Below the pieces are notes generated by a model. That model made no database searches. It was not told where the DNA came from and saw nothing but the letters and a program-made list of their open reading frames with translations. 64,000 nucleotides of DNA from an alpha proteobacterium U9-1i. GTDB lineage: Bacteria; Pseudomonadota; Alphaproteobacteria; Caulobacterales; Aquidulcibacteraceae. Position 1 is the stretch's first letter, and every line of letters starts with the position of its first letter. Of the stretch, positions 16,524 through 25,715 are shown piece by piece. The position numbers were made by a program, and so were the translations under genes. The stretch is taken from the NCBI GenBank assembly GCA_000974665.1, contig BBSY01000002.1, positions 1,860,001 through 1,924,000 on the forward strand, written 5' to 3'.

Positions 16524-18350
16524 TCAAGCCGCGTTGCGTTTTCCCGGCGTGCCTTCCGCGCCGCTCACCGTGAATTGCTTCACCAGACGCGCCAGGTCGT
16601 CGCTTTCGTCAGCGAGTGCGCGGCTGGCGGCGGTTGTCTGCTCCACCATGGCTGCGTTTTGCTGCGTCACCTGATCCATCTGATTGATGGCGACGTTCAC
16701 TTCTTTCAACCCAAGCGCCTGTTCCTGCGCCGACGCCGCGATCTCCGACACCAGGCCGTTGATCTCGGCTACCTTGGCGACAATGCCGGTGATCGCCGCG
16801 CCCGCATGGTTGATGCGCGACACGCCAGACGTGACTTGCTCGGAACTCGTCGCGATCAGGGATTTAATCTCCTTGGCCGCATCGGCGGAACGCTGCGCCA
16901 AAGCGCGCACTTCGCTGGCCACGACCGCGAAGCCACGGCCAGCTTCACCGGCGCGCGCGGCCTCCACGCCGGCGTTCAGCGCCAGCAAATTGGTTTGGAA
17001 GGCGATCTCGTCGATCACGCCGATGATCTGCGAAATTTGCTGCGATGATTGCGCGATCGCGCTCATCGCCGCCACAGCCTCGCTGACGATCTCGCCGCTT
17101 CGCGCCGCTTCCGTGCGCGCTTCGGCCACCGTGGCGTTGGCGTGGGCGGCGCCGGAGGCCGTCTTGGTCACGGTCGCCGTGATCTGATCGAGCGCCGCCG
17201 CGGTTTCCTCGAGCGAAGCGGCCTGCGTCTCCGTGCGGCGCGAAAGATCGTCCGCCGCGCGGCTGATTTCGCTGGTGCCGCTTGAAATGGAAAGCGTGCT
17301 GCTGGAAACCAGGGCCATGGCGTTATCGAGCTGACGGATCGCGGCGTTGAAATCGTCCTTCAGTTTCACGTAACGGCCCGCGAAGGCTGCGTTCACCTGG
17401 CACGTGAGATCGCCCTTCGCCACACGCTCCAGTGAGAACGCCAGCGCGTCGACGACGGCGCTTTGCTCTTTTTCCGCCGCAGCGCGCGCCGCGTCGTTGC
17501 GCGTGCGCTCAGCGGCGGCCTCTGCCTCAAGCCGTTTGCCTTCCTCGGTCGCACGTTCAAGCGCAATAGCGGCGTCCTTGAACACTTGAACGGCGTCCGC
17601 CATGGCGCCCACTTCATCCTTGCGGCCGATCGCCGGTACGTCGATGGCTTTGTCGCCGTCCGCCAAGCGGCGCATCGCGTCCGTCATCTGCGTCACGGGG
17701 CGTGCAATCATGCGCGTCAGCGCGAGCCCGACGCCGACCGAGAGGAGTGCGGAAATGAGCAGGCCGGCCAGCATCACCAGCTCGGCCATCCGCGCCGCGG
17801 ATTCCGAGGCGGCGGCGGCGGCGTTCATCGCGTCCTGCTCTGCGCTCAGCAGCGCATCGATGCCGTCCTCCGCAGGCGCAATCAATTGATCGGCGACGCC
17901 GTCATTACCAACCAACGCGCCCGCTTGAACGCGCGTCGCTGGATTGCGCACCATGCGCGTAGCCGCTGGCACGACGCCTTCGTACCAAGCATCCGCGGCC
18001 GCTTCGACCGCGTCGACGCGGGCGATCTGTTCGGTTTCGCCCGCAACCAGCGCGCGGATGTTGTTCAAGGCCTCCTTGAACCTGGCGCGGTGGCTTTCAA
18101 CCCGGCCCAGATAATAATCGTCGGTGCTGATGATCCATCCGCGCACAGAATTTTCTTGGCGGGCGAGCCGAAACTGGGCGTCGAAGATCGCCGTCAGCGT
18201 GGCGTTCGCTTCGGTGCTTTCCGCGCGCGCCTGGTTCATCGTGTTGATGTTGATCAATGCCGCGCCGCCAGTCGCGCCGATGACCGCGATCACCGCCGAA
18301 AAGCCCAGCAACAGCTTCCGCGAGATCTTGACGTTGTTCAAATTCATCAC
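16524..18350 (-). CDS. Methyl-accepting chemotaxis protein
   Basis: The 608-residue transmembrane chemoreceptor has TM1 at about residues 13-32, a periplasmic four-helix-bundle-like sensor, TM2 near 192-214, HAMP ([24 protein letters not shown]) and a second HAMP-like stretch. The signalling domain has the conserved tip [20 protein letters not shown] and an adjacent [19 protein letters not shown]. It signals through CheW/CheA, whose genes are not in the window. The ligand is unknown. AAGGGGATG lies before the ATG. Confidence 0.95.
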   Translation of the reverse strand: MMNLNNVKISRKLLLGFSAVIAVIGATGGAALININTMNQARAESTEANATLTAIFDAQFRLARQENSVRGWIISTDDYYLGRVESHRARFKEALNNIRALVAGETEQIARVDAVEAAADAWYEGVVPAATRMVRNPATRVQAGALVGNDGVADQLIAPAEDGIDALLSAEQDAMNAAAAASESAARMAELVMLAGLLISALLSVGVGLALTRMIARPVTQMTDAMRRLADGDKAIDVPAIGRKDEVGAMADAVQVFKDAAIALERATEEGKRLEAEAAAERTRNDAARAAAEKEQSAVVDALAFSLERVAKGDLTCQVNAAFAGRYVKLKDDFNAAIRQLDNAMALVSSSTLSISSGTSEISRAADDLSRRTETQAASLEETAAALDQITATVTKTASGAAHANATVAEARTEAARSGEIVSEAVAAMSAIAQSSQQISQIIGVIDEIAFQTNLLALNAGVEAARAGEAGRGFAVVASEVRALAQRSADAAKEIKSLIATSSEQVTSGVSRINHAGAAITGIVAKVAEINGLVSEIAASAQEQALGLKEVNVAINQMDQVTQQNAAMVEQTTAASRALADESDDLARLVKQFTVSGAEGTPGKRNAA

Positions 18351-18516
18351 CGCGCATCCCCTTATGCGTGAAACGTTCTCGCTTCCGATGCCCGGTGCGC
18401 GTTAAACAAACCTCACCGCAGCTGCGCTTGAGTCGCATGCAGTTGTGGCAAGGTCCGATTAACCGCGAGGCCTCAGGTCTCCGCGTCGAACATTGTTCAA
18501 TTGGGGGAAGCAACAA

Positions 18517-19740
18517 ATGTTAGTCGTGTTGAAGCGCGCAGCGGGCGTGGCGGTCGGTCTCGCCGCACTTGGCGGCGTCGCGCGTGCGGAAGAAGCAAGC
18601 ACCATCGGCGACGCCATCACCGGCGGCGAGCTGATATTCGAACTGCGCCCGCGTTACGAGCACGTCGATCAAACCGGCATCGCCGACGCCGACGCTCTCA
18701 CCAATCGCACGCGCCTCGGCTGGAAAACCGGCACGTACCACGGCTTCACTGGTTTGATCGAATTGGAAGACGTGCGCGCCATCGTTGACGATTACAACGA
18801 CGGCATCCCGCCGGCCGAACCCTTTGCCACGATCGGCGATCCGGAAACAACCGAACTCAACCGCCTTCAACTGGCCTGGCGCGCCAACGCGCATTTCACC
18901 GCCACCCTCGGCCGTCAGAACGTGCAGTTTGACGATCAACGTTTCATCGACGGCTCCAACTCACGCCAGGACGCGCGCACGCTCGACGCATTGCGCGCCG
19001 ATGTGACGTTCGGCGATCTCAAGGGCAGCTATCTCTACGTTGACCAGGTGAACAACACGGCAGACGACTTCACCGATCTCGACACCGAGAGTCATCTGCT
19101 CAACGTCACCAACAAATTCGACGACGCCTTCAGCCTCACAGGCTTCATCTACGCTTTCGATTTCACGACGCCGACGGCGATCAACCAGTCGTCGGAATTC
19201 ATGGGCGTGCGCGCGAGCGGCAAGGTCGAGGCCATGGACACCGAGTTCAGCTACGCGCTGAGCTACGCCAATCAGCAGGACTACGGCAGCTCGCTGGTCG
19301 ACTTTAATCTCGACTACGGCATGGCGAACCTCACGGCGACGCACGGCCAATGGTCTGGCCGCTTGCAGTACGAGACGCTGGAAGGCGACGGCGTGCGCGG
19401 CCTGTTTTTCCCGATCGGCTCGAACACCAGCTTCCACGGCTGGGCCGGCGCCTTCAGCACCAAGCCCGCGAACGGCCTCAACGACTTCAATGCGTCGGTC
19501 ACCTATTCGCCCGGCTGGGACGCCCCGCTCATTGGCGATCTCGCATTCACGGCGCGCTGGTACGAGTTCGAAGCTGAGCGCACCGGCGTCGATCTGGGCG
19601 AAGAGCTCGATTTCGAGATCGCCGGCGATCTCACCGACAAGCTCGGCCTGTTGATCCGCTCCGGCGATTATCGTCGCGGCGATGCGGGTTCGCCGGTGGA
19701 GCGCCGGCGCTTCTGGGTTGAACTGACCTACAAACTCTAA
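18517..19740 (+). CDS. Alginate-export-like outer-membrane porin
   Basis: A signal peptide (LKRAAGVAVGLAALGGVARAEE) is followed by about 380 residues of alternating beta-strand sequence ending in the aromatic-hydrophobic motif ELTYKL, a typical outer-membrane beta-barrel terminus. The pattern LTNRTRLGWKTGTYHGFTGLIELED and LGRQNVQFDDQRFIDGS fits the alginate_exp/porin family, usually an 18-strand barrel. The substrate cannot be inferred. ATG 18517 is preferred over 18493 because GGGGGAAG lies just before it. A palindrome and the mcd start follow. Confidence 0.83.
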   Translation: MLVVLKRAAGVAVGLAALGGVARAEEASTIGDAITGGELIFELRPRYEHVDQTGIADADALTNRTRLGWKTGTYHGFTGLIELEDVRAIVDDYNDGIPPAEPFATIGDPETTELNRLQLAWRANAHFTATLGRQNVQFDDQRFIDGSNSRQDARTLDALRADVTFGDLKGSYLYVDQVNNTADDFTDLDTESHLLNVTNKFDDAFSLTGFIYAFDFTTPTAINQSSEFMGVRASGKVEAMDTEFSYALSYANQQDYGSSLVDFNLDYGMANLTATHGQWSGRLQYETLEGDGVRGLFFPIGSNTSFHGWAGAFSTKPANGLNDFNASVTYSPGWDAPLIGDLAFTARWYEFEAERTGVDLGEELDFEIAGDLTDKLGLLIRSGDYRRGDAGSPVERRRFWVELTYKL

Positions 19741-19762
19741 GCCCGGACCGCGCGACGGCTTG

Positions 19763-19787
19763 CCCTCTTTCGCACCTGCGAAAGGGG
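19763..19787. promoter_or_regulatory. Palindrome before mcd: candidate operator and/or terminator
   Basis: CTTTCGCACCTGCGAAAG is a perfect inverted repeat, extended outwards by CCCT/GGGG. It may end the porin transcript. Its central 14 bases (19770-19783) are identical to those in the ccr/ecm divergent region, and it lies 33 bases before the mcd start, so it is also a candidate regulator-binding site. Confidence 0.5.
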
Positions 19788-19816
19788 GCTAAAGTCTCCG
19801 CAACGTGCGAGGACTC

Positions 19817-21436
19817 ATGTCGGCAGAGCTGGTTTCCAAGCTTCAGGCGGTCGCGGACGCGGCTGGCGCCTATTCGGCGTCCGCCCGGTCGGCGGTGAAG
19901 GCGCGTGTCTCGAACGGTGGCAAGCTCGACCGCGCCGCCATCGACCGCGAACAGCACTTGGTTCACGGCCTCGCCTGGGTCGCCACCTACGCTGAGACGC
20001 TGCGCGAGGTCGCCGATTGGGCGCGGGCATTGAGCGAGAAGGGCGCCCTCAGCGACACCGACCAATCGCTGGCGAAGCTCGTCGCGTCCGAATACGCCGC
20101 GCAACTCGCCGGCGGCCTGCCGATGACGCAAGTCGAGAGCATTCGTCCGGCGGATTTCGGAATCGATGCGCCCCCGGTGCTGCTCACGATCAGCCAAGAC
20201 GAAAAATCCCGTCTCGCTGTGGCGCTGCGCGAAGCGCGCGGTCGCGCGACTTTGGAGAACACCAATCTCGACGAAGACTTCGAGATGATCCGCGATCAAT
20301 TCCGCAGATTCGCCGATGCTGAAGTCGTGCCGTTCGCGCACGGCTGGCACTTGAACGACGAACTGATCCCGATCGAAATCCTGGAACACATGGGCGAGCT
20401 AGGTGTGTTCGGCCTCACCATCCCGGAAGAATTCGGCGGCTCGGGCCTCGGCAAGACGGCGATGTGCGTCGTCTCGGAGGAACTCTCGCGCGGCTATATC
20501 GGCGTCGGCTCCCTCGGCACCCGCTCGGAGATCGCCGCGGAACTCATCCTCACCGGCGGCACGCCGGCGCAGAAGCAGCACTGGTTGCCAAAAATCGCCA
20601 GCGCCGAAATTCTGCCGACGGCGGTGTTCACCGAACCGAACACCGGCTCCGATCTCGCCAGCCTCAAAACCCGCGCCGCCAAACACGGCGAGACCTACGT
20701 TGTCACCGGCAATAAAACCTGGATCACCCACGCGGCCCGCGCAGACATGATGACTTTGCTTGTCCGCACCGATCCGCAAAGCACCGACCATCGCGGTCTT
20801 TCGATGCTGCTCGCGGAAAAGCCGCGCGGCGAGGGCGATACGCCGTTTCCCGCCAAAGGCATGTCGGGCGGCGAGATCGAGGTGCTCGGCTATCGCGGCA
20901 TGAAAGAATACGAGATCGGCTTCGACGGTTTCGAGGTCCCCGCCGCGAACCTGCTCGGCGGTGAAGAGGGGCAGGGCTTCAAGCAATTGATGGCCACGTT
21001 CGAAAGCGCCCGCATCCAAACCGCCGCGCGCGCCGTCGGCGTTGCGCAGTGCGCGCTTGAACTGGGTCTGGCGTACGCGCTCGATCGCAAGCAGTTCGCG
21101 CAGGAGATTTTCAATTTCCCGCGCGTGTCGAACAAGCTCGTGATGATGGCCGCCGAGTTGATGGCCGCGCGCCAGATCACCTATTTTGCCGCGCGCCGGA
21201 AGGATAGCGGCAAACGCTGCGATCTCGAAGCCGGCATGGCGAAACTGCTCGCCGCGCGCGTCGCGTGGGCGGCCGCCGACAACGCACTGCAAATCCACGG
21301 CGGCAACGGCTTCGCGCTCGAATACCCCATCAGCCGCGTGCTTTGCGACGCCCGCATCCTCAACATCTTCGAAGGCGCCGGCGAAATTCAAGCACAAGTG
21401 ATCGGCCGCCGCTTGCTGGAAGAGGGCGCGAACTAA
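19817..21436 (+). CDS. mcd: (2S)-Methylsuccinyl-CoA dehydrogenase
   Basis: This FAD enzyme oxidises (2S)-methylsuccinyl-CoA to mesaconyl-CoA in the ethylmalonyl-CoA pathway. It is an acyl-CoA dehydrogenase with an extra N-terminal helical domain of about 150 residues, and that size (539 residues) distinguishes Mcd from ordinary 380-residue dehydrogenases. The core shows FTEPNTGSDLAS, TYVVTGNKTWITHAARADMM, the C-terminal LQIHGGNGFALEYPISR and ILNIFEGAGEIQ. The start is ATG 19817 with GAGGA before it; a GTG at 19805 is possible. Two other genes of the same pathway, ecm and ccr, are in this window. Confidence 0.9.
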   Translation: MSAELVSKLQAVADAAGAYSASARSAVKARVSNGGKLDRAAIDREQHLVHGLAWVATYAETLREVADWARALSEKGALSDTDQSLAKLVASEYAAQLAGGLPMTQVESIRPADFGIDAPPVLLTISQDEKSRLAVALREARGRATLENTNLDEDFEMIRDQFRRFADAEVVPFAHGWHLNDELIPIEILEHMGELGVFGLTIPEEFGGSGLGKTAMCVVSEELSRGYIGVGSLGTRSEIAAELILTGGTPAQKQHWLPKIASAEILPTAVFTEPNTGSDLASLKTRAAKHGETYVVTGNKTWITHAARADMMTLLVRTDPQSTDHRGLSMLLAEKPRGEGDTPFPAKGMSGGEIEVLGYRGMKEYEIGFDGFEVPAANLLGGEEGQGFKQLMATFESARIQTAARAVGVAQCALELGLAYALDRKQFAQEIFNFPRVSNKLVMMAAELMAARQITYFAARRKDSGKRCDLEAGMAKLLAARVAWAAADNALQIHGGNGFALEYPISRVLCDARILNIFEGAGEIQAQVIGRRLLEEGAN

Positions 21437-21479
21437 CACGCGCGCTTTGCGGGCGGCATTTGCCGGCTATGATCGCTGG

Positions 21480-21917
21480 ATGAGAAAGCTCGCCCTCGCC
21501 GCTCTTGCTCTTGTCCTGACCGCGTGCGCCACAGCGCCGCCATCATCGTCATCATCGGCGGCGCCGGGCGATATCGTTGGCGATTGGCGGTTACGCGAAA
21601 TCGATAGCCGGCCGATCGCATCCGCCGTCCATGCGCACATGCGGCTCGATGCGAATGGACAAGTCAGCGGCAGCGGCGGGTGCAACGGCTATTCGGGCGC
21701 CTATCGCCGCGATGGCGCCGCCCTCGTTTTCACCGATGTGATCATCACGACCGCGTCCTGCGCCGGCAGGGATGGCGAAACGCGCATGCAGGTTGAGCGG
21801 CGTTTCGTGAACACCCTGACGGGCGCGGTGAGGATTGATACGCCAGCGCTGGATCATTTGCTGCTGACGGGCGAAGATGGCCGCACCTTGAGCTTTGAAC
21901 GCGGGCTGGCGCCATGA
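21480..21917 (+). CDS. META domain lipoprotein (HslJ-like)
   Basis: The lipoprotein signal ends at LTAC. The META domain is recognised by GDWRLREIDSRPI, SGSGGCNGYSGAYR and TTASCAGRD. E. coli HslJ, a relative, is linked to heat shock and novobiocin resistance, but no such function is shown here. ATG 21480 is chosen because it places the signal peptide at the N-terminus. The stop overlaps the next start (ATGA). Confidence 0.82.
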   Translation: MRKLALAALALVLTACATAPPSSSSSAAPGDIVGDWRLREIDSRPIASAVHAHMRLDANGQVSGSGGCNGYSGAYRRDGAALVFTDVIITTASCAGRDGETRMQVERRFVNTLTGAVRIDTPALDHLLLTGEDGRTLSFERGLAP

Positions 21918-22186
21918 AACCACTATTGCTTCTCTTTCCATCGCTGCTGCTCGCGGCGTGCGGCGCCGCGAATTCCTATCCTGCGGCGTATGAAACCAAT
22001 TTCGTGCAGGCGTGTCAGATGAACGGCGCGTCGAGCGCGCGTTGCGAATGCGTGTGGGCGAAGGTGGAGGCGGAGATTCCAGTCGCTGATTTCGAGGCCG
22101 CGGACGTTGCGTTGCAAGCCGGCCAAGAGCACCCAATTCGCGCGCAAATCCTCGGCTATCACCAAGCGTGCGAAGCAACGCCTTAA
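21914..22186 (+). CDS. Small cysteine-containing lipoprotein (paralogue 1)
   Basis: The 90-residue protein has a lipobox LAAC followed by SYPAAYETNFVQACQMNG, ARCECVWAKVEAEI and QACEATP. Four cysteines in the mature part could form two disulfides. The neighbour at 22275 has the same layout (YPAA, F..SC, C.C.W, final C), so the two are tandem duplicates. No named family was recognised. Confidence 0.72.
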   Translation: MKPLLLLFPSLLLAACGAANSYPAAYETNFVQACQMNGASSARCECVWAKVEAEIPVADFEAADVALQAGQEHPIRAQILGYHQACEATP

Positions 22187-22274
22187 CCGCGTTCGAGTGG
22201 GCGTCCTTTAACTGTACTCTGCCATAATCGCTTCATGGCCCGGCAAGATTTGCCGACCCGTAGGAGCAAGCCCC

Positions 22275-22538
22275 ATGCGCCTCGCGATCATCGCGGCGCT
22301 TCTGTTGGCGGGGTGTGGCGCTAGCGCGCCAAACCCTTATCCCGCCGCCGCAAAGGCGCGCTTCGAGGCGTCATGCCCGCCCGAAAGCGCGGTGTGCGCC
22401 TGCACGTGGGACCATCTCACGCGCACGATGACGTACGAGCAGTACGAAGCCGCACTCGCCCGCTTCCGCGACACCGGCCTGATGGAGCCCGAAGTGACGC
22501 GCGCGCGTACGCGGTGCCTCGAACGGCACCGCGAGTAA
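22275..22538 (+). CDS. Small cysteine-containing lipoprotein (paralogue 2)
   Basis: The 87-residue protein has a lipobox LAGC, then NPYPAAAKARFEASCPPES, AVCACTWDHLTRTMTYEQYEAAL and RTRCLERH. It mirrors the preceding gene residue for residue at the cysteines and at the Trp after CxC. GGAG precedes the ATG. An 88-base spacer separates it from paralogue 1, so it may have its own promoter. Function is unknown. Confidence 0.72.
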   Translation: MRLAIIAALLLAGCGASAPNPYPAAAKARFEASCPPESAVCACTWDHLTRTMTYEQYEAALARFRDTGLMEPEVTRARTRCLERHRE

Positions 22539-22544
22539 CCCGCG

Positions 22545-22943
22545 CTATTTTTTCTTGGCAAGCATCGCGTCTACGCCATAGGGCCCGCCGCCCGCCGCCG
22601 CGATGTAAAGAAACACGAAGCAGAACAGAATCGCCGCGTCGCCTTGGTTCTGGATCGGGTAGATGCTCTGCGGCGCGTGCGCCATCCAATAAGCCACCGC
22701 CATCATGCCCGACAGCACGAACGCGACCGGGCGCGTGAACAGGCCGATCAGCAACAACGCGCCGCCACCGGCCTCCAGCACGCCGGCAATCCACATGAGA
22801 TCACCGACCGGGGGCGGTGAGGCGAACATTTCAGTCGCAGGAAACTGGAACAATTTGGCTGTGCCATGCGCCATGAACAGCAGTGCCGATACGATCCGCA
22901 GCACACTCAGCAGCGGCCCGGAAAACCCATTCAGAAAACCCAT
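22545..22943 (-). CDS. DoxX family membrane protein
   Basis: The 132 residues form four transmembrane helices, with the typical start LLSVLRIVSALLFMAHGTAKLF and the motif WIAGVLEAGGGALLLIGLFTRP. DoxX proteins are linked to redox and thiol stress and to quinone-dependent oxidation, but this member has no proven substrate. ATG 22943 has GAGGGA upstream; a longer frame to 22973 is less likely. The gene converges on paralogue 2 with a six-base gap. Confidence 0.87.
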   Translation of the reverse strand: MGFLNGFSGPLLSVLRIVSALLFMAHGTAKLFQFPATEMFASPPPVGDLMWIAGVLEAGGGALLLIGLFTRPVAFVLSGMMAVAYWMAHAPQSIYPIQNQGDAAILFCFVFLYIAAAGGGPYGVDAMLAKKK

Positions 22944-23010
22944 GTGCGATCCCTCTTCGCTTTGCGCATACAAACCTGCACCAACGCGAAGCGGTACGCC
23001 AGTGTTCTAG

Positions 23011-23622
23011 CTAGGTCGGCCGGCGGCTTTGCAATGCAGCAAAGAGGGTTCCGTCATCCAGCAGATCAAGCTCGCCGCCCACAGGCACGCCATGCGAAAG
23101 CCGGCTCACGCTCAAACCTAAAGGTTGCAAGCGCTCTGTGAGATAATGCGATGTGGTTTGCCCATCCACAGTCGCCGCCAAAGCTAAGATCACCTCCCGC
23201 ACGCCAGGCGCGCTCGCGCGCTCCACCAATTTGGCGATGCGCAGATCCTCCGGCCGTACGCCGTCGAGGGCCGAGAGCACGCCGCCGAGCACGTGATAGC
23301 GCCCCTTGAACGCGCCCGCGCGCTCCAACGCCCAAACATCGCCCACCTCCGCCACCACGCAGATCAAGCCGTCGTCGCGATCATAGGCCGTGCAAAGCGC
23401 GCACGGATCGGCCGCATCGAGCGCGCCGCAATTGGAGCAGGCTTTCACCTTCTCCGCCGCTTCGCTCAATGCGCTCGCCAGCGGCAGCATCAGCGCGTCC
23501 TTCTTCTTCAGAAGCTGCAACGCCGCGCGCCGCGCCGAGCGCGGCCCAAGCCCTGGAACTTTCGCCAACAGCGAAATCAACGCTTCGATTTCCGGCGCGG
23601 CAATGGCGGTTTTTGAACGCAT
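23011..23622 (-). CDS. recR: Recombination protein RecR
   Basis: RecR works with RecF/RecO to load RecA at gaps. The 203-residue protein has the N-terminal helix-hairpin-helix ([18 protein letters not shown]), the zinc finger [16 protein letters not shown] and the Toprim domain ([21 protein letters not shown]), followed by the YHVLGG motif. The usual dnaX-ybaB-recR order is broken here: ybaB and dnaX lie 4.4 kb upstream on the same strand, with Msr, a hypothetical gene and PhoD between. ATG 23622 is taken as the start; an upstream start codon would add six residues. Confidence 0.95.
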   Translation of the reverse strand: MRSKTAIAAPEIEALISLLAKVPGLGPRSARRAALQLLKKKDALMLPLASALSEAAEKVKACSNCGALDAADPCALCTAYDRDDGLICVVAEVGDVWALERAGAFKGRYHVLGGVLSALDGVRPEDLRIAKLVERASAPGVREVILALAATVDGQTTSHYLTERLQPLGLSVSRLSHGVPVGGELDLLDDGTLFAALQSRRPT

Positions 23623-23682
23623 CAGGACGGATGTAAGCACCGACTCGCGTCGGCGCTACGCCCGTCATTCGCCAGGCGAGCC

Positions 23683-24216
23683 TCAGGATGCAGGCGCGGG
23701 TTGGGGATTGTCGATCAGGTGCGTATAGGCGCCGTAACCTTGCGCTTCCATCTCCGCGCGCGGGATAAACCGTATCGCGCACGAATTGATGCAATAACGC
23801 TGGCCGCCGCGCTCGCGCGGTCCGTCGTTGAACACATGCCCAAGATGGGCGTCGCCCTGCTTGGAGCGGATTTCCACCCGCGTCATGCCGGCGCTGCTGT
23901 CCTCGCGCGCCGCCACAGCGCTGACATCGATCGGCCGCGTGAAGCTGGGCCAGCCGGAGCCGGAATCGAACTTGTCGGTGGACGCGAACAACGGCTCGCC
24001 AGTGCGCGCCTCGACATAAATGCCAGGCTCGTGGTGATCCCAATATTCATTGTCGAACGCGCGCTCAGTGCCGCCGAAATCCATCACGTATGTGCGCAGC
24101 GCCTCAAACCGGCTCTCGGCATTGGCGGAGGCGTCCCGTGGCTGGGAGAGGAACAACGCCGCCCCGGCTACAAGCGCCGCAACGGTTCCAGCAATGATCA
24201 AGGGCAGGGGCTTCAT
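23683..24216 (-). CDS. msrB: Exported methionine-(R)-sulfoxide reductase B
   Basis: This reduces methionine-R-sulfoxide in proteins. The catalytic domain has FDSGSGWPSF and RYCINSCAIRFIP with catalytic Cys142. The two CxxC zinc pairs of many MsrBs are missing; only APLF/LFAS-type residues occupy the first position. The N-terminus is hydrophobic (LPLIIAGTVAALVAGAALFLS), so the enzyme is probably anchored in or exported across the inner membrane. It diverges from msrA, which is also exported, over 93 bases. Confidence 0.93.
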   Translation of the reverse strand: MKPLPLIIAGTVAALVAGAALFLSQPRDASANAESRFEALRTYVMDFGGTERAFDNEYWDHHEPGIYVEARTGEPLFASTDKFDSGSGWPSFTRPIDVSAVAAREDSSAGMTRVEIRSKQGDAHLGHVFNDGPRERGGQRYCINSCAIRFIPRAEMEAQGYGAYTHLIDNPQPAPAS

Positions 24217-24309
24217 AAGGCGCTCCGGGGTTGCCCATCATATACGCGCGATCACCCCGCGCAGGTTACATCTTGAAACCATTCTCAGCCGTGCAACGTA
24301 TCACGCATC

Positions 24310-24909
24310 ATGATCCGCTTCATCCTCGCGTTCTTCGCCCTTGTTGCGGCCACAATTGCGCCCGCCGCCGCCCAGCCGGCGCAGCTCCCCACGCGTCAGG
24401 AAGCCGTATTCGCTGGCGGTTGCTTCTGGTGCATGGAATCCGACATGGGCGCGATTCCCGGCGTGATCAGCGTCATGAGCGGCTACACCGGCGGTACGCT
24501 CCGCAATCCGGCTTATGAGGACGTGCTCACCGAACGCACCGGCCATTACGAAGCCGTGCGCGTCGTGTTCGATCCGAGCGTGATCACCTACCGTCAATTG
24601 GTGGATCGCTACTGGCGCTTGATCGACCCTACCGACAATGGCGGCCAATTCTGTGACCGCGGCCCGTCCTACCGCGCCGCTATTTTTGTCACCCCGGCGC
24701 AGCGCCCAGACGCCACCGCCAGCCGCGATGCGGTGATCGCGTCAAACCGCGTGCGCGGGCGTGTGGTGACCGCGATCCTGCCTCTCGCGCGCTTCTATGA
24801 AGCGGAAGAGTACCACCGCAATTATGCGCGACGGAATCCGGAACGCTACGCCGCCTATCGCGCCGGCTGTGGGCGCACCGCGCGGCTGCGGCAAGTGTGG
24901 GGCGGCTAG
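24310..24909 (+). CDS. msrA: Exported methionine-(S)-sulfoxide reductase A
   Basis: The GGCFWCME motif holds catalytic Cys38. Downstream are SGYTGG, GHYEAV and the EEYHRNY segment, all standard for MsrA. A cleavable signal peptide (FILAFFALVAATIAPAAAQ) directs it to the periplasm. Candidate resolving cysteines occur at GQFCDRG and near the end (AGCGR). With the divergent msrB it would repair both sulfoxide enantiomers in the envelope. Confidence 0.93.
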   Translation: MIRFILAFFALVAATIAPAAAQPAQLPTRQEAVFAGGCFWCMESDMGAIPGVISVMSGYTGGTLRNPAYEDVLTERTGHYEAVRVVFDPSVITYRQLVDRYWRLIDPTDNGGQFCDRGPSYRAAIFVTPAQRPDATASRDAVIASNRVRGRVVTAILPLARFYEAEEYHRNYARRNPERYAAYRAGCGRTARLRQVWGG

Positions 24910-25055
24910 CAAAGCCGCTCGTCGAGTTGCGCTTGACGCGACTCGAATGCTGCACGATAGCGCAAAAATAAGGGATGTGCGTTGAGCGCATCAGGGCCGG
25001 TCCAAATAAGGCCACGCCGCCGCGCGTGGATGAGATTCGAAGCGCGACGAAGCCG

Positions 25056-25502
25056 ATGGCGATCACCTTTTTCGAGCACGCCGCCCTTGGCTTTCAGGTG
25101 GTGCGGATGGACGGCGTTCTGACCGACGCGCAACTCACCGCCCTCAGTCAGGCCCACGTTGGCAATCGTGACTGGGCGGCGGCGGATGCGATCCACATCG
25201 TCGACGAAGCGCTCGACGTGTCCGAGGTGACCTACGCGCATCTCGATAAGCTCCGCGCACTTTATCGCGTGCTGCAGGCAAGCCTCGATCTTCACCTCGT
25301 TCGCCGGGCCGCCTGGGTGTGCCCAAACCCAAGCGCATGGTCGTTGCTCGAATATTGGCTCGCCGATCGGCACTCGCGCGACGGCCAGGGTTCCGACGTT
25401 TGCCTGGTCGCGAGCCTCGCAGAAGCATCGCTGTTGTTCGACGAGGAGGAACTGGCGACCGTGAGCCGATGGCGGGGCTTCACCGAACTGCATCGGATTT
25501 AG
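25056..25502 (+). CDS. Conserved hypothetical protein, 148 aa
   Basis: This soluble protein has no signal or membrane segment. The sequence alternates short strands and helices (FFEHAALGFQVVRMDGVLTD, then VSEVTYAHLDKLRALYRVLQ, then DVCLVASLAEASLLFDEEE), which recalls the SpoIIAA/STAS-like small proteins common in Caulobacterales, though I cannot assign a family. ATG 25056 is the first start that leaves the conserved-looking part whole, but its ribosome site is weak. A 195-codon antisense frame covers the same bases and is rejected. Confidence 0.6.
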   Translation: MAITFFEHAALGFQVVRMDGVLTDAQLTALSQAHVGNRDWAAADAIHIVDEALDVSEVTYAHLDKLRALYRVLQASLDLHLVRRAAWVCPNPSAWSLLEYWLADRHSRDGQGSDVCLVASLAEASLLFDEEELATVSRWRGFTELHRI

Positions 25503-25715
25503 GCGTCGCGCGCGCCTGCGCGAAGCAATCCTTCACGCTGGATCATCTGGCTCAGCAAGAAAGGCTGCCCGCGCCCCCGCGGACGAGGCCGAATATCCGC
25601 CGCTTTAGGCGCTCTATCGATCTCTGCTTGCCCCCGCGCCCGCACGTGGAAACTCCTCCAGCCTGTTAGGCATGCGGCCCTTGCGGTTTCGCGTGGACGA
25701 AGCGGAGTGAGATCG

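Noticed and set aside
24217-24309. ECF-sigma promoter between msrB and msrA
   Set aside because: GAAACC with a later CGTA is suggestive, but spacing and boxes are too loose to support a call.
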